Origin: a virus
Strand: one strand, 5' to 3'
IMG/VR virus record: IMGVR_UViG_3300011115_000233
Span: 1 to 64,000 of that record
Length of the DNA stretch: 64,000 nucleotides
This document shows positions 30,839 to 37,576 of this stretch, piece by piece. Positions within the stretch are counted from its first letter, which is position 1. The number at the start of each line of letters is the position of its first letter. Under the pieces are notes generated by a model. It had not been told where the DNA came from, ran no database searches, and worked only from the letters and a program-made list of their open reading frames with translations. The translations under genes and the position numbers were made by a program.

Positions 30839-30851
30839 CTAACCAAGTTAG
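30839..30851 (+). promoter_or_regulatory. Palindromic site CTAAC-CAA-GTTAG
   Basis: Perfect copy 27 bases upstream of the -35 of the 30879 promoter; together with the copy at 30963 it brackets that promoter. Confidence 0.6.
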
Positions 30852-30878
30852 GTCTCGTTGCTCTCCTGCCCACATCGC

Positions 30879-30907
30879 TTGACATAAAGAGGTTTTTGTG
30901 CTACATT
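30879..30907 (+). promoter_or_regulatory. Extended -10 sigma-70-type promoter
   Basis: TTGACA (30879-30884), 17 bases ending TGTGC, TACATT (30902-30907). The TGC before the -10 is an extended -10. The preceding CCACATCGC is also found before the 33787 promoter, and both are followed by GAAAAGAAAAAA-like sequence. Palindromes at 30839 and 30963 flank it. Confidence 0.75.
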
Positions 30908-30962
30908 GAAAAGAAAAAACTGCGACGACGGCCCCGCGCCCGACCCGCACGAGTGAGAAGCA

Positions 30963-30975
30963 CTAACAAAGTTAG
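30963..30975 (+). promoter_or_regulatory. Palindromic site CTAAC-AAA-GTTAG before the 30990 gene
   Basis: Perfect copy directly followed by AAGGAGC and ATG 30990. Here a bound protein would block transcription just after initiation, or the RNA hairpin would sit next to the ribosome site. Confidence 0.6.
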
Positions 30976-30989
30976 AAGGAGCAGATCAT

Positions 30990-31235
30990 ATGACGCAGAT
31001 TATCCAGACCACCCAACTCGACCATTGCGACCTGTGCGCTGTGCGCGATGCAATCCAAATCCGTCAGCTTGCCCACATCAATCGCCTTCGTCGCTTTGCC
31101 ATTTCTGAAGTAGGTGTTGTCATCGACATCCTTGAGAGCGACCTGCCCAAAGACGCAGCCATCGACTCCCTGCGCACCATCCTGCGCCTACTCGACAAGA
31201 TGCCGACCGACCTCCAGCAGCCAAAGCAGGTTTAA
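30990..31235 (+). CDS. Small helical early protein
   Basis: An 81-residue protein with MTQIIQTTQLDHCDLCAVRD at the N-terminus (a CxxC pair at residues 13-16) and two amphipathic helices, including VGVVIDILESDLP and IDSLRTILRLLDKM. Preceded by an AAGGAGC ribosome site. First gene of the 30879 transcription unit. No recognised function. Confidence 0.65.
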   Translation: MTQIIQTTQLDHCDLCAVRDAIQIRQLAHINRLRRFAISEVGVVIDILESDLPKDAAIDSLRTILRLLDKMPTDLQQPKQV

Positions 31236-31240
31236 CTATC

Positions 31241-31432
31241 ATGCGCTGCGATTGCGGAACCAAGATCAACCCTAAGCGCGTAGCCCTTGGCTACCAAACA
31301 TGTCCTGTGTGTGGGGACTTGGAGGCGAGGAAGGTAGTCAGGTGCATAGCACCGCTCAACAAGAGCAACTACGTCCTCGTCTCCAACTACACCGAACTGA
31401 AACAACTGAACCCAAAGAACGTCAACGGCTAA
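31241..31432 (+). CDS. Small zinc-ribbon protein
   Basis: A 63-residue protein with CDCG at residues 3-6 and CPVCGD at about 21-26, spaced as a zinc ribbon, followed by YVLVSNYTELKQLNP. Proteins of this build (MRC-x-CG...) are frequent in tailed phages and may bind nucleic acid or host proteins. It sits five bases after the previous stop and before a palindrome site at 31438. Confidence 0.7.
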   Translation: MRCDCGTKINPKRVALGYQTCPVCGDLEARKVVRCIAPLNKSNYVLVSNYTELKQLNPKNVNG

Positions 31433-31437
31433 TAGGC

Positions 31438-31450
31438 CTAACAAAGTTAG
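31438..31450 (+). promoter_or_regulatory. Palindromic site CTAAC-AAA-GTTAG
   Basis: Perfect copy directly upstream of AAGGAGC and the micropeptide gene at 31463. Confidence 0.6.
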
Positions 31451-31462
31451 AAGGAGCAAAGC

Positions 31463-31549
31463 ATGACCAAGACCGACCTCATCTTCAACCTCGCCATGCG
31501 CGGTGGCCTCATCGCCGCAATCATCCTCTACGCCCTACTCGCAGCATAA
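31463..31549 (+). CDS. Membrane micropeptide, 28 residues
   Basis: ATG 31463 follows GAAGGAGCAAAGC and the frame ends TAA 31547-31549. The product MTKTDLIFNLAMRGGLIAAI... is one hydrophobic helix with a charged N-terminus. A good ribosome site and tight packing between neighbours support it as a real gene; its role (perhaps inner-membrane modulation) is unknown. Confidence 0.55.
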   Translation: MTKTDLIFNLAMRGGLIAAIILYALLAA

Positions 31550-31560
31550 GGAGCAAACCA

Positions 31561-31749
31561 ATGCGTATCACCAGCAACACCTACTACAGCCACGTGAACT
31601 TCGTGAAAGGTGGACGGTGGCTGCAAGCCCACACTGCCACACCCGTGCTTAACTACGGCCCCTTGTGGATAACAGAGTTAGACGGCGAGGCGCTACTTGC
31701 CCACTCGCTCAAAGAGATCGACGACACCATCGCAGCCATAACAAAGTGA
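31561..31749 (+). CDS. Small early protein, 62 residues
   Basis: The frame is open further upstream, but ATG 31561 follows a TAAGGAGCAAACC site and begins MRITSNTYYSHVNFVKGGRW, typical of a real N-terminus. It ends LAHSLKEIDDTIAAITK. A palindrome with one mismatch (ATAAC-AGA-GTTAG, 31669-31681) lies inside the gene. No domain recognised. Confidence 0.6.
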   Translation: MRITSNTYYSHVNFVKGGRWLQAHTATPVLNYGPLWITELDGEALLAHSLKEIDDTIAAITK

Positions 31750-31763
31750 GAAGGAAACGCAGT

Positions 31764-32003
31764 ATGGATAAGCAAGCAGACACAGATACCATCGCGCTAC
31801 TGCGCAAGGTGGAGGAGATGCGTAAGGAACTACGCACACTGGAGACCATGCTGTCTCATGCGTGTAACGAGTATGGCAAGCGGCGCGGTATGTCCCTGTT
31901 CCGCGAGTGGCACGTGAACAACCAGCATGAGATCGAAACCAAACAGATGGAGCGGCTCGAAGAAGCAGCAGACCGCGATGCGTGGGAGAAGGCCAATGCT
32001 TGA
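31764..32003 (+). CDS. Small coiled-coil protein
   Basis: A 79-residue charged helical protein beginning MDKQADTDTIALLRKVEEM, with a heptad pattern over residues 9-30 and an RRGMSLFREWHVNNQHEIE middle. Similar coiled-coil proteins occur in phage early regions. A partial palindrome overlaps the region just upstream (31738-31750). Function unknown. Confidence 0.6.
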   Translation: MDKQADTDTIALLRKVEEMRKELRTLETMLSHACNEYGKRRGMSLFREWHVNNQHEIETKQMERLEEAADRDAWEKANA

Positions 32004-32067
32004 ACTGGGCATCGGGATGTTAGCCGCTACGTTTGCAGCCCTGCTGTGGGTATTGGAAGATGAGTAA
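31996..32067 (+). CDS. Membrane micropeptide, 23 residues
   Basis: ATG 31996 overlaps the previous stop, and the frame ends TAA 32065-32067 inside the next start. The product (MLELGIGMLAATFAALLWVL then EDE) is one hydrophobic helix with an acidic end. Overlap on both sides and the absence of other starts support it moderately. Confidence 0.45.
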   Translation: MLELGIGMLAATFAALLWVLEDE

Positions 32068-32332
32068 GGTGAAAGGCCCGCGCATCATTAGCGTGTTTGA
32101 GGCAACGGACTTTGGCGGTGGATACCTAGAGGACAGACCGAAGCAGTTTCACGTGACCATAACGTTCAAGCAACTGCGCGCACTACCGGACTGGGTGCAG
32201 GAGCAACTGCACTGGGGTTACACATACACTAATAACAAACACTGCGAGATAATCATCCATGCCAAGGACGAACTGGAAGCAGCGATGCGCTTCAAGAAAC
32301 TGTGGGCAGCAATAACAAAGTTAGGAGAATGA
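32060..32332 (+). CDS. Small early protein, 90 residues
   Basis: From ATG 32060 (a longer frame has no fitting start signal). It begins MSKVKGPRIISVFEATDFGG, has FHVTITFKQLRALPDWVQEQ, and ends with KDELEAAMRFKKLWAAITKLGE. The KDELEA block recurs in the 34963 product (AKDELEAWQKF), suggesting a shared small fold. A one-mismatch palindrome (ATAAC-AAA-GTTAG, 32312-32324) covers its last codons. Confidence 0.6.
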   Translation: MSKVKGPRIISVFEATDFGGGYLEDRPKQFHVTITFKQLRALPDWVQEQLHWGYTYTNNKHCEIIIHAKDELEAAMRFKKLWAAITKLGE

Positions 32333-32333
32333 G

Positions 32334-32552
32334 ATGAGTAAGATGAAGCAGGTGTTCATTGCCTTTGGCAATTGCCCCGACCACGGGGCGCAGTATTTCT
32401 ATGCGTTCGATGATCCCGACGAGGCTATGCTGTTCGTAGAGAAGGCAGAAGCCCACGACGATGACGCAGTGAACGACTGGACTATCATCACACTAACCAA
32501 CAAAACCGCAGAGGGAGCCTATGCCGAACACCGCGCATGGGTAGAGGAGTAA
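32334..32552 (+). CDS. Small acidic early protein, 72 residues
   Basis: It begins MSKMKQVFIAFGNCPDHGAQY, then an acidic segment (DDPDEAMLFVEKAEAHDDD) and TEGAY-like end. Starts one base after the previous stop, with TTAGGAGAATGAG as ribosome site. Unknown function; a small alpha/beta fold is likely. Confidence 0.6.
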   Translation: MSKMKQVFIAFGNCPDHGAQYFYAFDDPDEAMLFVEKAEAHDDDAVNDWTIITLTNKTAEGAYAEHRAWVEE

Positions 32553-32556
32553 GCAC

Positions 32557-32730
32557 ATGGCATCCGAATACAACCCGTTGCGGGATCGCAGCTACTACCG
32601 CATGATGACGGACGATGAACTGCTGGAACTGGCTAAGTCCGTGAAGACCACGGAACTGGAACTGGTGCTGGCCGAACGCCTCAAGAAGGCGAAGAACGAG
32701 CAGATCGTGCGCGACTGCGACTGCTATTAA
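32557..32730 (+). CDS. Small charged helical protein, 57 residues
   Basis: ATG 32557, four bases after the previous stop, to TAA 32728-32730. The product MASEYNPLRDRSYYRMMTDD... is a charged helix with two Cys near the end (DCDCY). No family recognised. Followed by the palindrome at 32750. Confidence 0.55.
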   Translation: MASEYNPLRDRSYYRMMTDDELLELAKSVKTTELELVLAERLKKAKNEQIVRDCDCY

Positions 32731-32749
32731 AGAATCACAACAACTAGTC

Positions 32750-32762
32750 CTAACTAAGTTAG
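32750..32762 (+). promoter_or_regulatory. Palindromic site CTAAC-TAA-GTTAG
   Basis: Perfect copy 10 bases before the AAGGAGC ribosome site of the 32787 gene. Confidence 0.6.
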
Positions 32763-32786
32763 GCATATCAAAGAAGGAGCAAGACT

Positions 32787-33758
32787 ATGGCATGGGGTAA
32801 CAGCCTTACATCATACCGCACATGGGGTTTTCCCACGATAACGGATTACGACCATGCGGCACGCCGCGAAGCTGAGACTAAGCCTATCAGAGGAGACGCA
32901 AACGGCACAAAGCCGCTGGGTGACCGCAAGAAGAAATACGTCAACATCCGCACGGATGCACCAGACCCCAACACCAAGAACCCCGACATCGTATGTCGCA
33001 TGGGTAACACTGACATTGTGCGCTACAAGCCCAATGGGGATGTGGTGGTCAACATCGGCGGCTGGGCATCGGCTACGATCAACGACTTCCTGTGGCACCT
33101 GCTCGGCTTGCCCGCACGGACCTATGACAACAAGACATGGGTGAAGTGCTTCTACAAGGCGCTGCCCAACGAGACAGCCGTCAGTGGTGAGTATGTGCTG
33201 CCTAACAACAGGGACGTTACGTTCCGCAAGGATGAGGTCGCTCGTGTGTGGCTTTCGTGTGACGTAGCACCAGCAATGACGCACAAGGTGATCCGTGAGA
33301 AGTCTAACTTAGTTAGGAAGTCCTACCCAGCCTTCACACAATACCTACGCAATATGGTCAAGCTGCGCACGGAGACCAAAGAGACCAAGCACTGGACGGG
33401 TGAGATCAATGTCGAGCGGGTTATTACTGTCACAGTGGATGAGATGAAGGCTTTGAACATCGACGCCCGCATACCCAATCTGGAGTTCCGCAAACGGGGA
33501 GAGCCTGCTGCTATGAACCTACGTGTAATGATGCTTAGCGACGATCCAGCGCAGCACTACCTCGCCTTCATCCTTATCATCCGTGGTGCTTACGCATGGA
33601 GTTACGTCCCTGCGGCTGGGCTTAGCGTCTTCGACCACGTGGTCACCGACTTCTATAACAAGCTGCTGTTATTCATCCACAAGAACGAGGTGCTTGAAGA
33701 AGTCCCAACAGACACCAACACGGCGAAGCGCGACACATATCGGCGTTGGTTCGAGTAG
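32787..33758 (+). CDS. 323-residue protein of unknown function at the head of the AAA+/VWA module
   Basis: A basic soluble protein beginning MAWGNSLTSYRTWGFPTITD. Landmarks are CRMGNTDIVRYKPNGDVVVNIGG, FYKALPNETAV, an EEINVERVITVTVDEMKAL-like segment and a C-terminal TDFYNKLLLFIHKNEVLEE helix. No known domain is visible. A perfect CTAACTTAGTTAG palindrome at 33304-33316 lies inside it, read as S-N-L-V. It belongs by position to the block that includes the MoxR-like ATPase, the VWA protein and two other large unknown proteins (32787-38470). Confidence 0.65.
   Translation: MAWGNSLTSYRTWGFPTITDYDHAARREAETKPIRGDANGTKPLGDRKKKYVNIRTDAPDPNTKNPDIVCRMGNTDIVRYKPNGDVVVNIGGWASATINDFLWHLLGLPARTYDNKTWVKCFYKALPNETAVSGEYVLPNNRDVTFRKDEVARVWLSCDVAPAMTHKVIREKSNLVRKSYPAFTQYLRNMVKLRTETKETKHWTGEINVERVITVTVDEMKALNIDARIPNLEFRKRGEPAAMNLRVMMLSDDPAQHYLAFILIIRGAYAWSYVPAAGLSVFDHVVTDFYNKLLLFIHKNEVLEEVPTDTNTAKRDTYRRWFE
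33304..33316 (+). promoter_or_regulatory. Palindromic site CTAAC-TTA-GTTAG inside a gene
   Basis: Perfect copy within the 32787 gene, where the codons read Ser-Asn-Leu-Val. Confidence 0.55.
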
Positions 33759-33786
33759 AGGGTAGCCACCCGCCTGACCACATCGC

Positions 33787-33815
33787 TTGACATGAGCATT
33801 ACATTGTGCTATAAC
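33787..33815 (+). promoter_or_regulatory. Strong extended -10 promoter of the AAA+/VWA unit
   Basis: TTGACA (33787-33792), 17 bases, TATAAC (33810-33815) with TGTGC before it, giving an extended -10. CCACATCGC precedes it as at 30879. Five or six of six consensus positions match. The palindrome at 33870 follows. Confidence 0.85.
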
Positions 33816-33869
33816 TAAAAGAAAAAAGAGCGGAAAACCGCCACTAATACCAAGCCTAACCATCAACGT

Positions 33870-33882
33870 CTAACAAAGTTAG
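33870..33882 (+). promoter_or_regulatory. Palindromic site CTAAC-AAA-GTTAG between promoter and 33899 gene
   Basis: Perfect copy 54 bases downstream of the -10 of the 33787 promoter and just before the CTAGGAGC ribosome site. A protein bound here would act as a roadblock. Confidence 0.6.
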
Positions 33883-33898
33883 AAACTAGGAGCATACT

Positions 33899-34966
33899 AT
33901 GTCTATTGATTTCGGTTCAAACATCTCCCTTGACGAAGCTGCCAGCCTCATCGTTTCCATCCCCGACAACATCTTCCTGCTCGAAGGTGAACCCGGCATC
34001 GGCAAGTCCAGCATCATGAAGGCACTCAAGGCCAAGCTTGGTGACGGCTACGCCTATGCCTACTTCGATTGCGCCCAGAAGGATTTGGGTGACATCGCAA
34101 TGCCCAGCCCGAACCGCGACTTGCGGGTAACAGAGTATTTCCCCAACGCGGCGCTCCAACTGCAATCGGGCAAGCCCGTGGTCATCATGCTTGACGAGTT
34201 CGCCAAGGCTCCTCCGCCTGTGCAGAATATGCTGCATCCGCTGCTCGAAGAACACAACCGCCGCTTGGGTGACGTAGCTTTGACCGACGGGTCTATTGTA
34301 TTCCTCACCTCTAATCTTTCGACTGATGGCGTGGGTGACGTAATCAAAGGCCATACACTCAACCGCGTGACCAAGGTGCGCGTGTCCAAGCCGGATAGCG
34401 ACCAGTGGCTGGGCTGGGCTGTCAACAACAACATCGACCCTGTTGTGATGGCGTGGGTGAAGCAGTTCCCTCAAGCACTATCATCATACACCGATGGGAC
34501 GCAGACCGAGAACCCATACATTTATAACCCCAAGGCTATGCAGAAGTCTTACGTCTCGCCTCGTTCGCTGTCTCGCGCATCTAACATTGTTAGCAAGCGT
34601 GAGAATATCTCGTCCAACGCTCTTACTGCTGCGCTGTCAGGCACAATCGGTGAAGCGGCAGCCCGCGATATGCAAGCGTTCATCGCCTATCAGGACCAGT
34701 TGCCGTCGTGGGATAGCATCATCGCAAGTCCCAAGACTGCTGGGCTTCCGTCATCCGCTGGGGCGTGTGCCGTGTTGATCTTTGGTGCAATCGCCAAGGT
34801 GACTAAAGAAACGATGACCCCGCTGATGGCGTATCTCGACCGCTTCGAACCAGAATGGCAGGCGACCTTCGCCATCAACATTGCCAAGAACCCGCAGAAG
34901 CAGAGCATCGCCTTCACCTCCGCAGCATTTGGTAACTGGATGCAGGCGAACGAAGACCTGCTGTGA
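33899..34966 (+). CDS. MoxR/CobS-like AAA+ ATPase
   Basis: A 355-residue ATPase. Walker A is LLEGEPGIGKSS (about residues 27-38), Walker B VVIMLDEFAKAPP (about 95-107), and a sensor 1 region VFLTSNLS (about 136-143). An IIYNPKAMQKSYVSPRSLSRA segment (landmark YVSPRSLSRA) follows, as in MoxR/CobS proteins where sensor 2 arginines lie near a S-P-R-S pattern. Such ATPases act with VWA-domain partners as chaperones or metal chelatases. The VWA gene follows at 35180. A palindrome at 34581-34593 lies inside the gene. Confidence 0.85.
   Translation: MSIDFGSNISLDEAASLIVSIPDNIFLLEGEPGIGKSSIMKALKAKLGDGYAYAYFDCAQKDLGDIAMPSPNRDLRVTEYFPNAALQLQSGKPVVIMLDEFAKAPPPVQNMLHPLLEEHNRRLGDVALTDGSIVFLTSNLSTDGVGDVIKGHTLNRVTKVRVSKPDSDQWLGWAVNNNIDPVVMAWVKQFPQALSSYTDGTQTENPYIYNPKAMQKSYVSPRSLSRASNIVSKRENISSNALTAALSGTIGEAAARDMQAFIAYQDQLPSWDSIIASPKTAGLPSSAGACAVLIFGAIAKVTKETMTPLMAYLDRFEPEWQATFAINIAKNPQKQSIAFTSAAFGNWMQANEDLL
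34581..34593 (+). promoter_or_regulatory. Palindromic site CTAAC-ATT-GTTAG inside the ATPase gene
   Basis: Perfect copy; the codons read Ser-Asn-Ile-Val. Confidence 0.55.
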
Positions 34967-35244
34967 GTATTGAAATATTGGGAGTGAAGCTGTGGGGGTT
35001 AGCGTCTCTGGATGAGACGCGCCTACGGCGATACGCAGTCTACTACAAACGTGAAGGGGCTATGTGGCGTGGTCTCGTGGATGCCAAGGATGAGTTGGAA
35101 GCTTGGCAGAAGTTCCACGGGCAAGTCGATAGCGCCGCACGTATCAATTACCGCCTAACAGAACAGGAGCAAAAGCAACATGGATATGCAGAAAGCAGAA
35201 CGCAAGTTGAAGAAGGTCAAGATCGGCCTGATGCGCAACCCTAA
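34963..35244 (+). CDS. Small protein between the ATPase and VWA genes
   Basis: Starts at GTG 34963, overlapping the ATPase stop (GTGA), and overlaps the VWA gene by 65 bases. The product MSIEILGVKLWGLASLDETR... has a basic middle and a VDAKDELEAWQKFHGQVD block also seen in the 32060 product. It could be a small linker protein in the complex. The overlap with the next gene is long, so its last 20 residues should be treated with caution. Confidence 0.55.
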   Translation: MSIEILGVKLWGLASLDETRLRRYAVYYKREGAMWRGLVDAKDELEAWQKFHGQVDSAARINYRLTEQEQKQHGYAESRTQVEEGQDRPDAQP

Positions 35245-36394
35245 GTTTGCGCTGTGGTCCGGTGTCATGATGGTCGGCAAGACCAGCGTGGTCGAGGGTA
35301 TTCCCACGGCTTGCACCAATGGCCGCGACGAGATGTATGGCTTGGAGTTCGTAACAAAGTTAGATGAGAAGACCCTTGGCTTCGTCATCCTGCATGAGAA
35401 CCTCCACAAAGCCTTCCGTCATCTGACCACATGGGAGAAGCTGTATAAGGAGAACCCTCGCCTCGCCAACATCGCGTGTGACCATGTTATCAACCTCATG
35501 CTTGTGGATATGGACGCAGGTGAGACTATCATAGCATTCCCGCGCAACGACGATGGTTCCCGCATGGGCTGCTACGACCCCCGCTTCAAGGGGATGCACA
35601 CCAAGCAGGTCTACGATCTACTCAAGAAGGAGCAGAAGGAGCGCGGCGATGAAGGCGGCGAAGGTAACGAGGGCTTCGACGAACACGACTGGGAAGGTGC
35701 CAAGGAACTGGACGCCGAGGAGAAGAAGGAACTCGAACGCGAGATTGACCAAGCGTTGCGTCAAGGCGTCATCGCAGACCAGAAACTGAATGGCAAGGGC
35801 GGGGGTAGCCTCAACCGTGAACTGGGCGACCTGCTTCAACCGCAGATCGACTGGCGCGAGGCGCTGCGTGAGTTTGTCTCGTCCTTCTGCAATGCCAAGG
35901 ACACTTCGTCATGGCGCAGGGTCAATCGCCGGATGCTCGCACAAGATGTGTATATGCCTAGCCTAGTAGGTGAGAAGGTAGGCCACATCGCTATCGGCAT
36001 CGACACATCCGGCTCTATCGGTGCGCATGAACTGAGCGTGTTCCTGTCCGAGGTTAAGTCTATCGTAGAAGACGTTCACCCCGATGCGCTCGATCTTATC
36101 TATTGGGACGGCGAAGTGGCGGGGCATGAGGTCTACGACATGGCAACCATGTCTAACCTTGTTAGCTCTACCAAGCCAGTAGGAGGGGGCGGCACCGACC
36201 CCCGCTGTATGATGAAGTATCTCAAAGAGAAGCAGATCAAGCCAGAGTGCATCATTCAACTGACTGACGGATATATCGGGAGTGCATGGGGTGACGAATG
36301 GGAAGCGCCAATCATGTGGGTCATCACTGAGAACCGCTATAGCAGCAGCAAGATCGTCGCGCCTGTTGGCAAGACTGTTCACATCAAGGGTTAA
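35180..36394 (+). CDS. VWA-domain protein with HExxH motif (DUF2201-like)
   Basis: A 404-residue protein starting after CAGGAGCAAAAGCAAC. The N-terminal part has an intact HENLH zinc-metallopeptidase-type motif (residues 72-76) followed by ACDHVINLMLVD, the pattern of the DUF2201 N-terminal domain. A highly acidic Glu/Lys-rich linker (about residues 150-200) comes next. The C-terminal VWA-like domain has the MIDAS start IGIDTSGSIG (about residue 275) and a GGGGTDPRCM and LTDGYIG (about residues 335-375). Partner of the AAA+ ATPase by adjacency. A palindrome at 36153 lies inside. Function in the phage is unknown. Confidence 0.8.
   Translation: MDMQKAERKLKKVKIGLMRNPKFALWSGVMMVGKTSVVEGIPTACTNGRDEMYGLEFVTKLDEKTLGFVILHENLHKAFRHLTTWEKLYKENPRLANIACDHVINLMLVDMDAGETIIAFPRNDDGSRMGCYDPRFKGMHTKQVYDLLKKEQKERGDEGGEGNEGFDEHDWEGAKELDAEEKKELEREIDQALRQGVIADQKLNGKGGGSLNRELGDLLQPQIDWREALREFVSSFCNAKDTSSWRRVNRRMLAQDVYMPSLVGEKVGHIAIGIDTSGSIGAHELSVFLSEVKSIVEDVHPDALDLIYWDGEVAGHEVYDMATMSNLVSSTKPVGGGGTDPRCMMKYLKEKQIKPECIIQLTDGYIGSAWGDEWEAPIMWVITENRYSSSKIVAPVGKTVHIKG
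36153..36165 (+). promoter_or_regulatory. Palindromic site CTAAC-CTT-GTTAG inside the VWA gene
   Basis: Perfect copy; the codons read Ser-Asn-Leu-Val. A one-mismatch copy (GTAAC-AAA-GTTAG) lies upstream at 35351-35363. Confidence 0.55.
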
Positions 36395-36404
36395 GGAGCA
36401 AGAC

Positions 36405-36650
36405 ATGACCAAAGCAATCGTTCGCATGGGCTACGACAAGTATGTCATGGACGCAGAGGATGCACTGGCCATCCACGAAATTCTCGCCAAGGCAGAACAC
36501 TATAGCAGCAAATACCAAAGCAAGGATGACGGCGGCACACTGCACTACGTCTACCCGCAGGATGCAACCGACGAGATGCGTAGCTTCGAGTTAATGCCCG
36601 ACGCCCTCTACCGCATGGCCAAGCTGGCGGGGAAACCCGACAATAAATAA
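36405..36650 (+). CDS. Small protein in the AAA+/VWA unit
   Basis: An 81-residue protein from ATG 36405 after TTAAGGAGCAAGAC. It begins MTKAIVRMGYDKYVMDAEDA and contains AIHEILAKAEHYSSKYQSKDD and HYVYPQDATDEMRSFELMP (landmarks IHEILAKAEHY and YVYPQDATDE). A similar N-terminal pattern exists in small phage proteins beside MoxR-like genes, as far as I recall. Function unknown. Confidence 0.6.
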   Translation: MTKAIVRMGYDKYVMDAEDALAIHEILAKAEHYSSKYQSKDDGGTLHYVYPQDATDEMRSFELMPDALYRMAKLAGKPDNK

Positions 36651-36712
36651 AAACCGGATAGCAAACCGGACGACCTAACTAAGTTACATATAGCAAAGAA
36701 GGAGCAATACTA

Positions 36713-37564
36713 ATGTCTATCTCATCATCCTCGGTTCTTGTCGAACTGAACATCTCCGTCTGGACCGCCAACAAGCTGGACAAGGACGCGACCAACAAGC
36801 TGACTGCTGATAACCGAGCAACCGTAGACGCAGCGCAGGTGCGTAAGAACCTGATGGCTGGCACCACACTCCGTAAGGACATCGCAGACTTCGCTGCTGG
36901 CTGTCGCCTGTGGCACAATGCACGGACATTGCCGTGGTCTGATCGTGGTCCTCGACTGCTACCCACAAGCTTGTTCCTCCCATACAAGACAGAAGCCAAT
37001 CAGCGGCGGGATACGTTCCTGCGGATGAAGGACAAGTTTCGCACGGAATACCCCAAGCTGCTGGAGACACGGGAACTGGCAATGGGCGACCTGCATAACC
37101 CCAACGACTACCCGCCTGTTGACGAGGTGATGGACAAGTTTGGCTTCCGCCTTGTGTTTTCCCCCGTCCCCGAATCCGGCGACTTCCGCTTGGACATACC
37201 GCAGCAGGAGTTGGAAGAAATCCGGCAGGAATACGATGCTAACTTTGTTACACGCATTGAGGAAGCCATGCGTTCCCCATGGGAGAAGCTGCACGATATG
37301 CTGGCGGGCATGAGTGCCAAGCTGACCGAGAGTGACGACGAGACCAAGAAGCGGTGGCACGACACGTTCGTTACCAATGCGCAGGATATGTGCGCAATGC
37401 TGACCCATCTCAACATCACAGGCGACCCGAAGCTGGAAGCCGCACGGCGGCAACTGGAACAGGCGCTCATCAACATCGACATCGACGACATTAAGGAAGA
37501 AGTGGGTGTCCGCGTAGACCTAAAGCAGAAGGTCGATAACATCCTCAAGGGCTTTGACTGGTAA
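36713..37564 (+). CDS. 283-residue coiled-coil-rich protein, possible DUF3150-like partner of the ATPase/VWA pair
   Basis: An acidic, helical protein beginning MSISSSSVLVELNISVWTAN, with LKFD-free segments, long charged helices in residues about 90-180, and a C-terminal helical bundle (LEAARRQLEQALINIDIDD). The N-terminal pattern L-V-x-L-N-I-S-x-W-x-A and predicted helices recall DUF3150 proteins that neighbour MoxR/VWA genes in other phages and plasmids, but I am unsure. It is preceded by a near-perfect palindrome (36675-36687) and contains another (37239-37251). Confidence 0.55.
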   Translation: MSISSSSVLVELNISVWTANKLDKDATNKLTADNRATVDAAQVRKNLMAGTTLRKDIADFAAGCRLWHNARTLPWSDRGPRLLPTSLFLPYKTEANQRRDTFLRMKDKFRTEYPKLLETRELAMGDLHNPNDYPPVDEVMDKFGFRLVFSPVPESGDFRLDIPQQELEEIRQEYDANFVTRIEEAMRSPWEKLHDMLAGMSAKLTESDDETKKRWHDTFVTNAQDMCAMLTHLNITGDPKLEAARRQLEQALINIDIDDIKEEVGVRVDLKQKVDNILKGFDW

Positions 37565-37576
37565 GGAGCAACTATC

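Noticed and set aside
30785-31108. Plus-strand 107-codon frame over the origin flank
   Set aside because: Runs through the 30879 promoter and into the 30990 gene in another frame; no start signal.
33304-36165. Explaining the palindromes inside genes purely by a Ser-Asn-Leu-Val protein motif
   Set aside because: The same DNA word occurs between genes, in two reading frames, and with symmetrical codon choices, so DNA-level function is the simpler reading.
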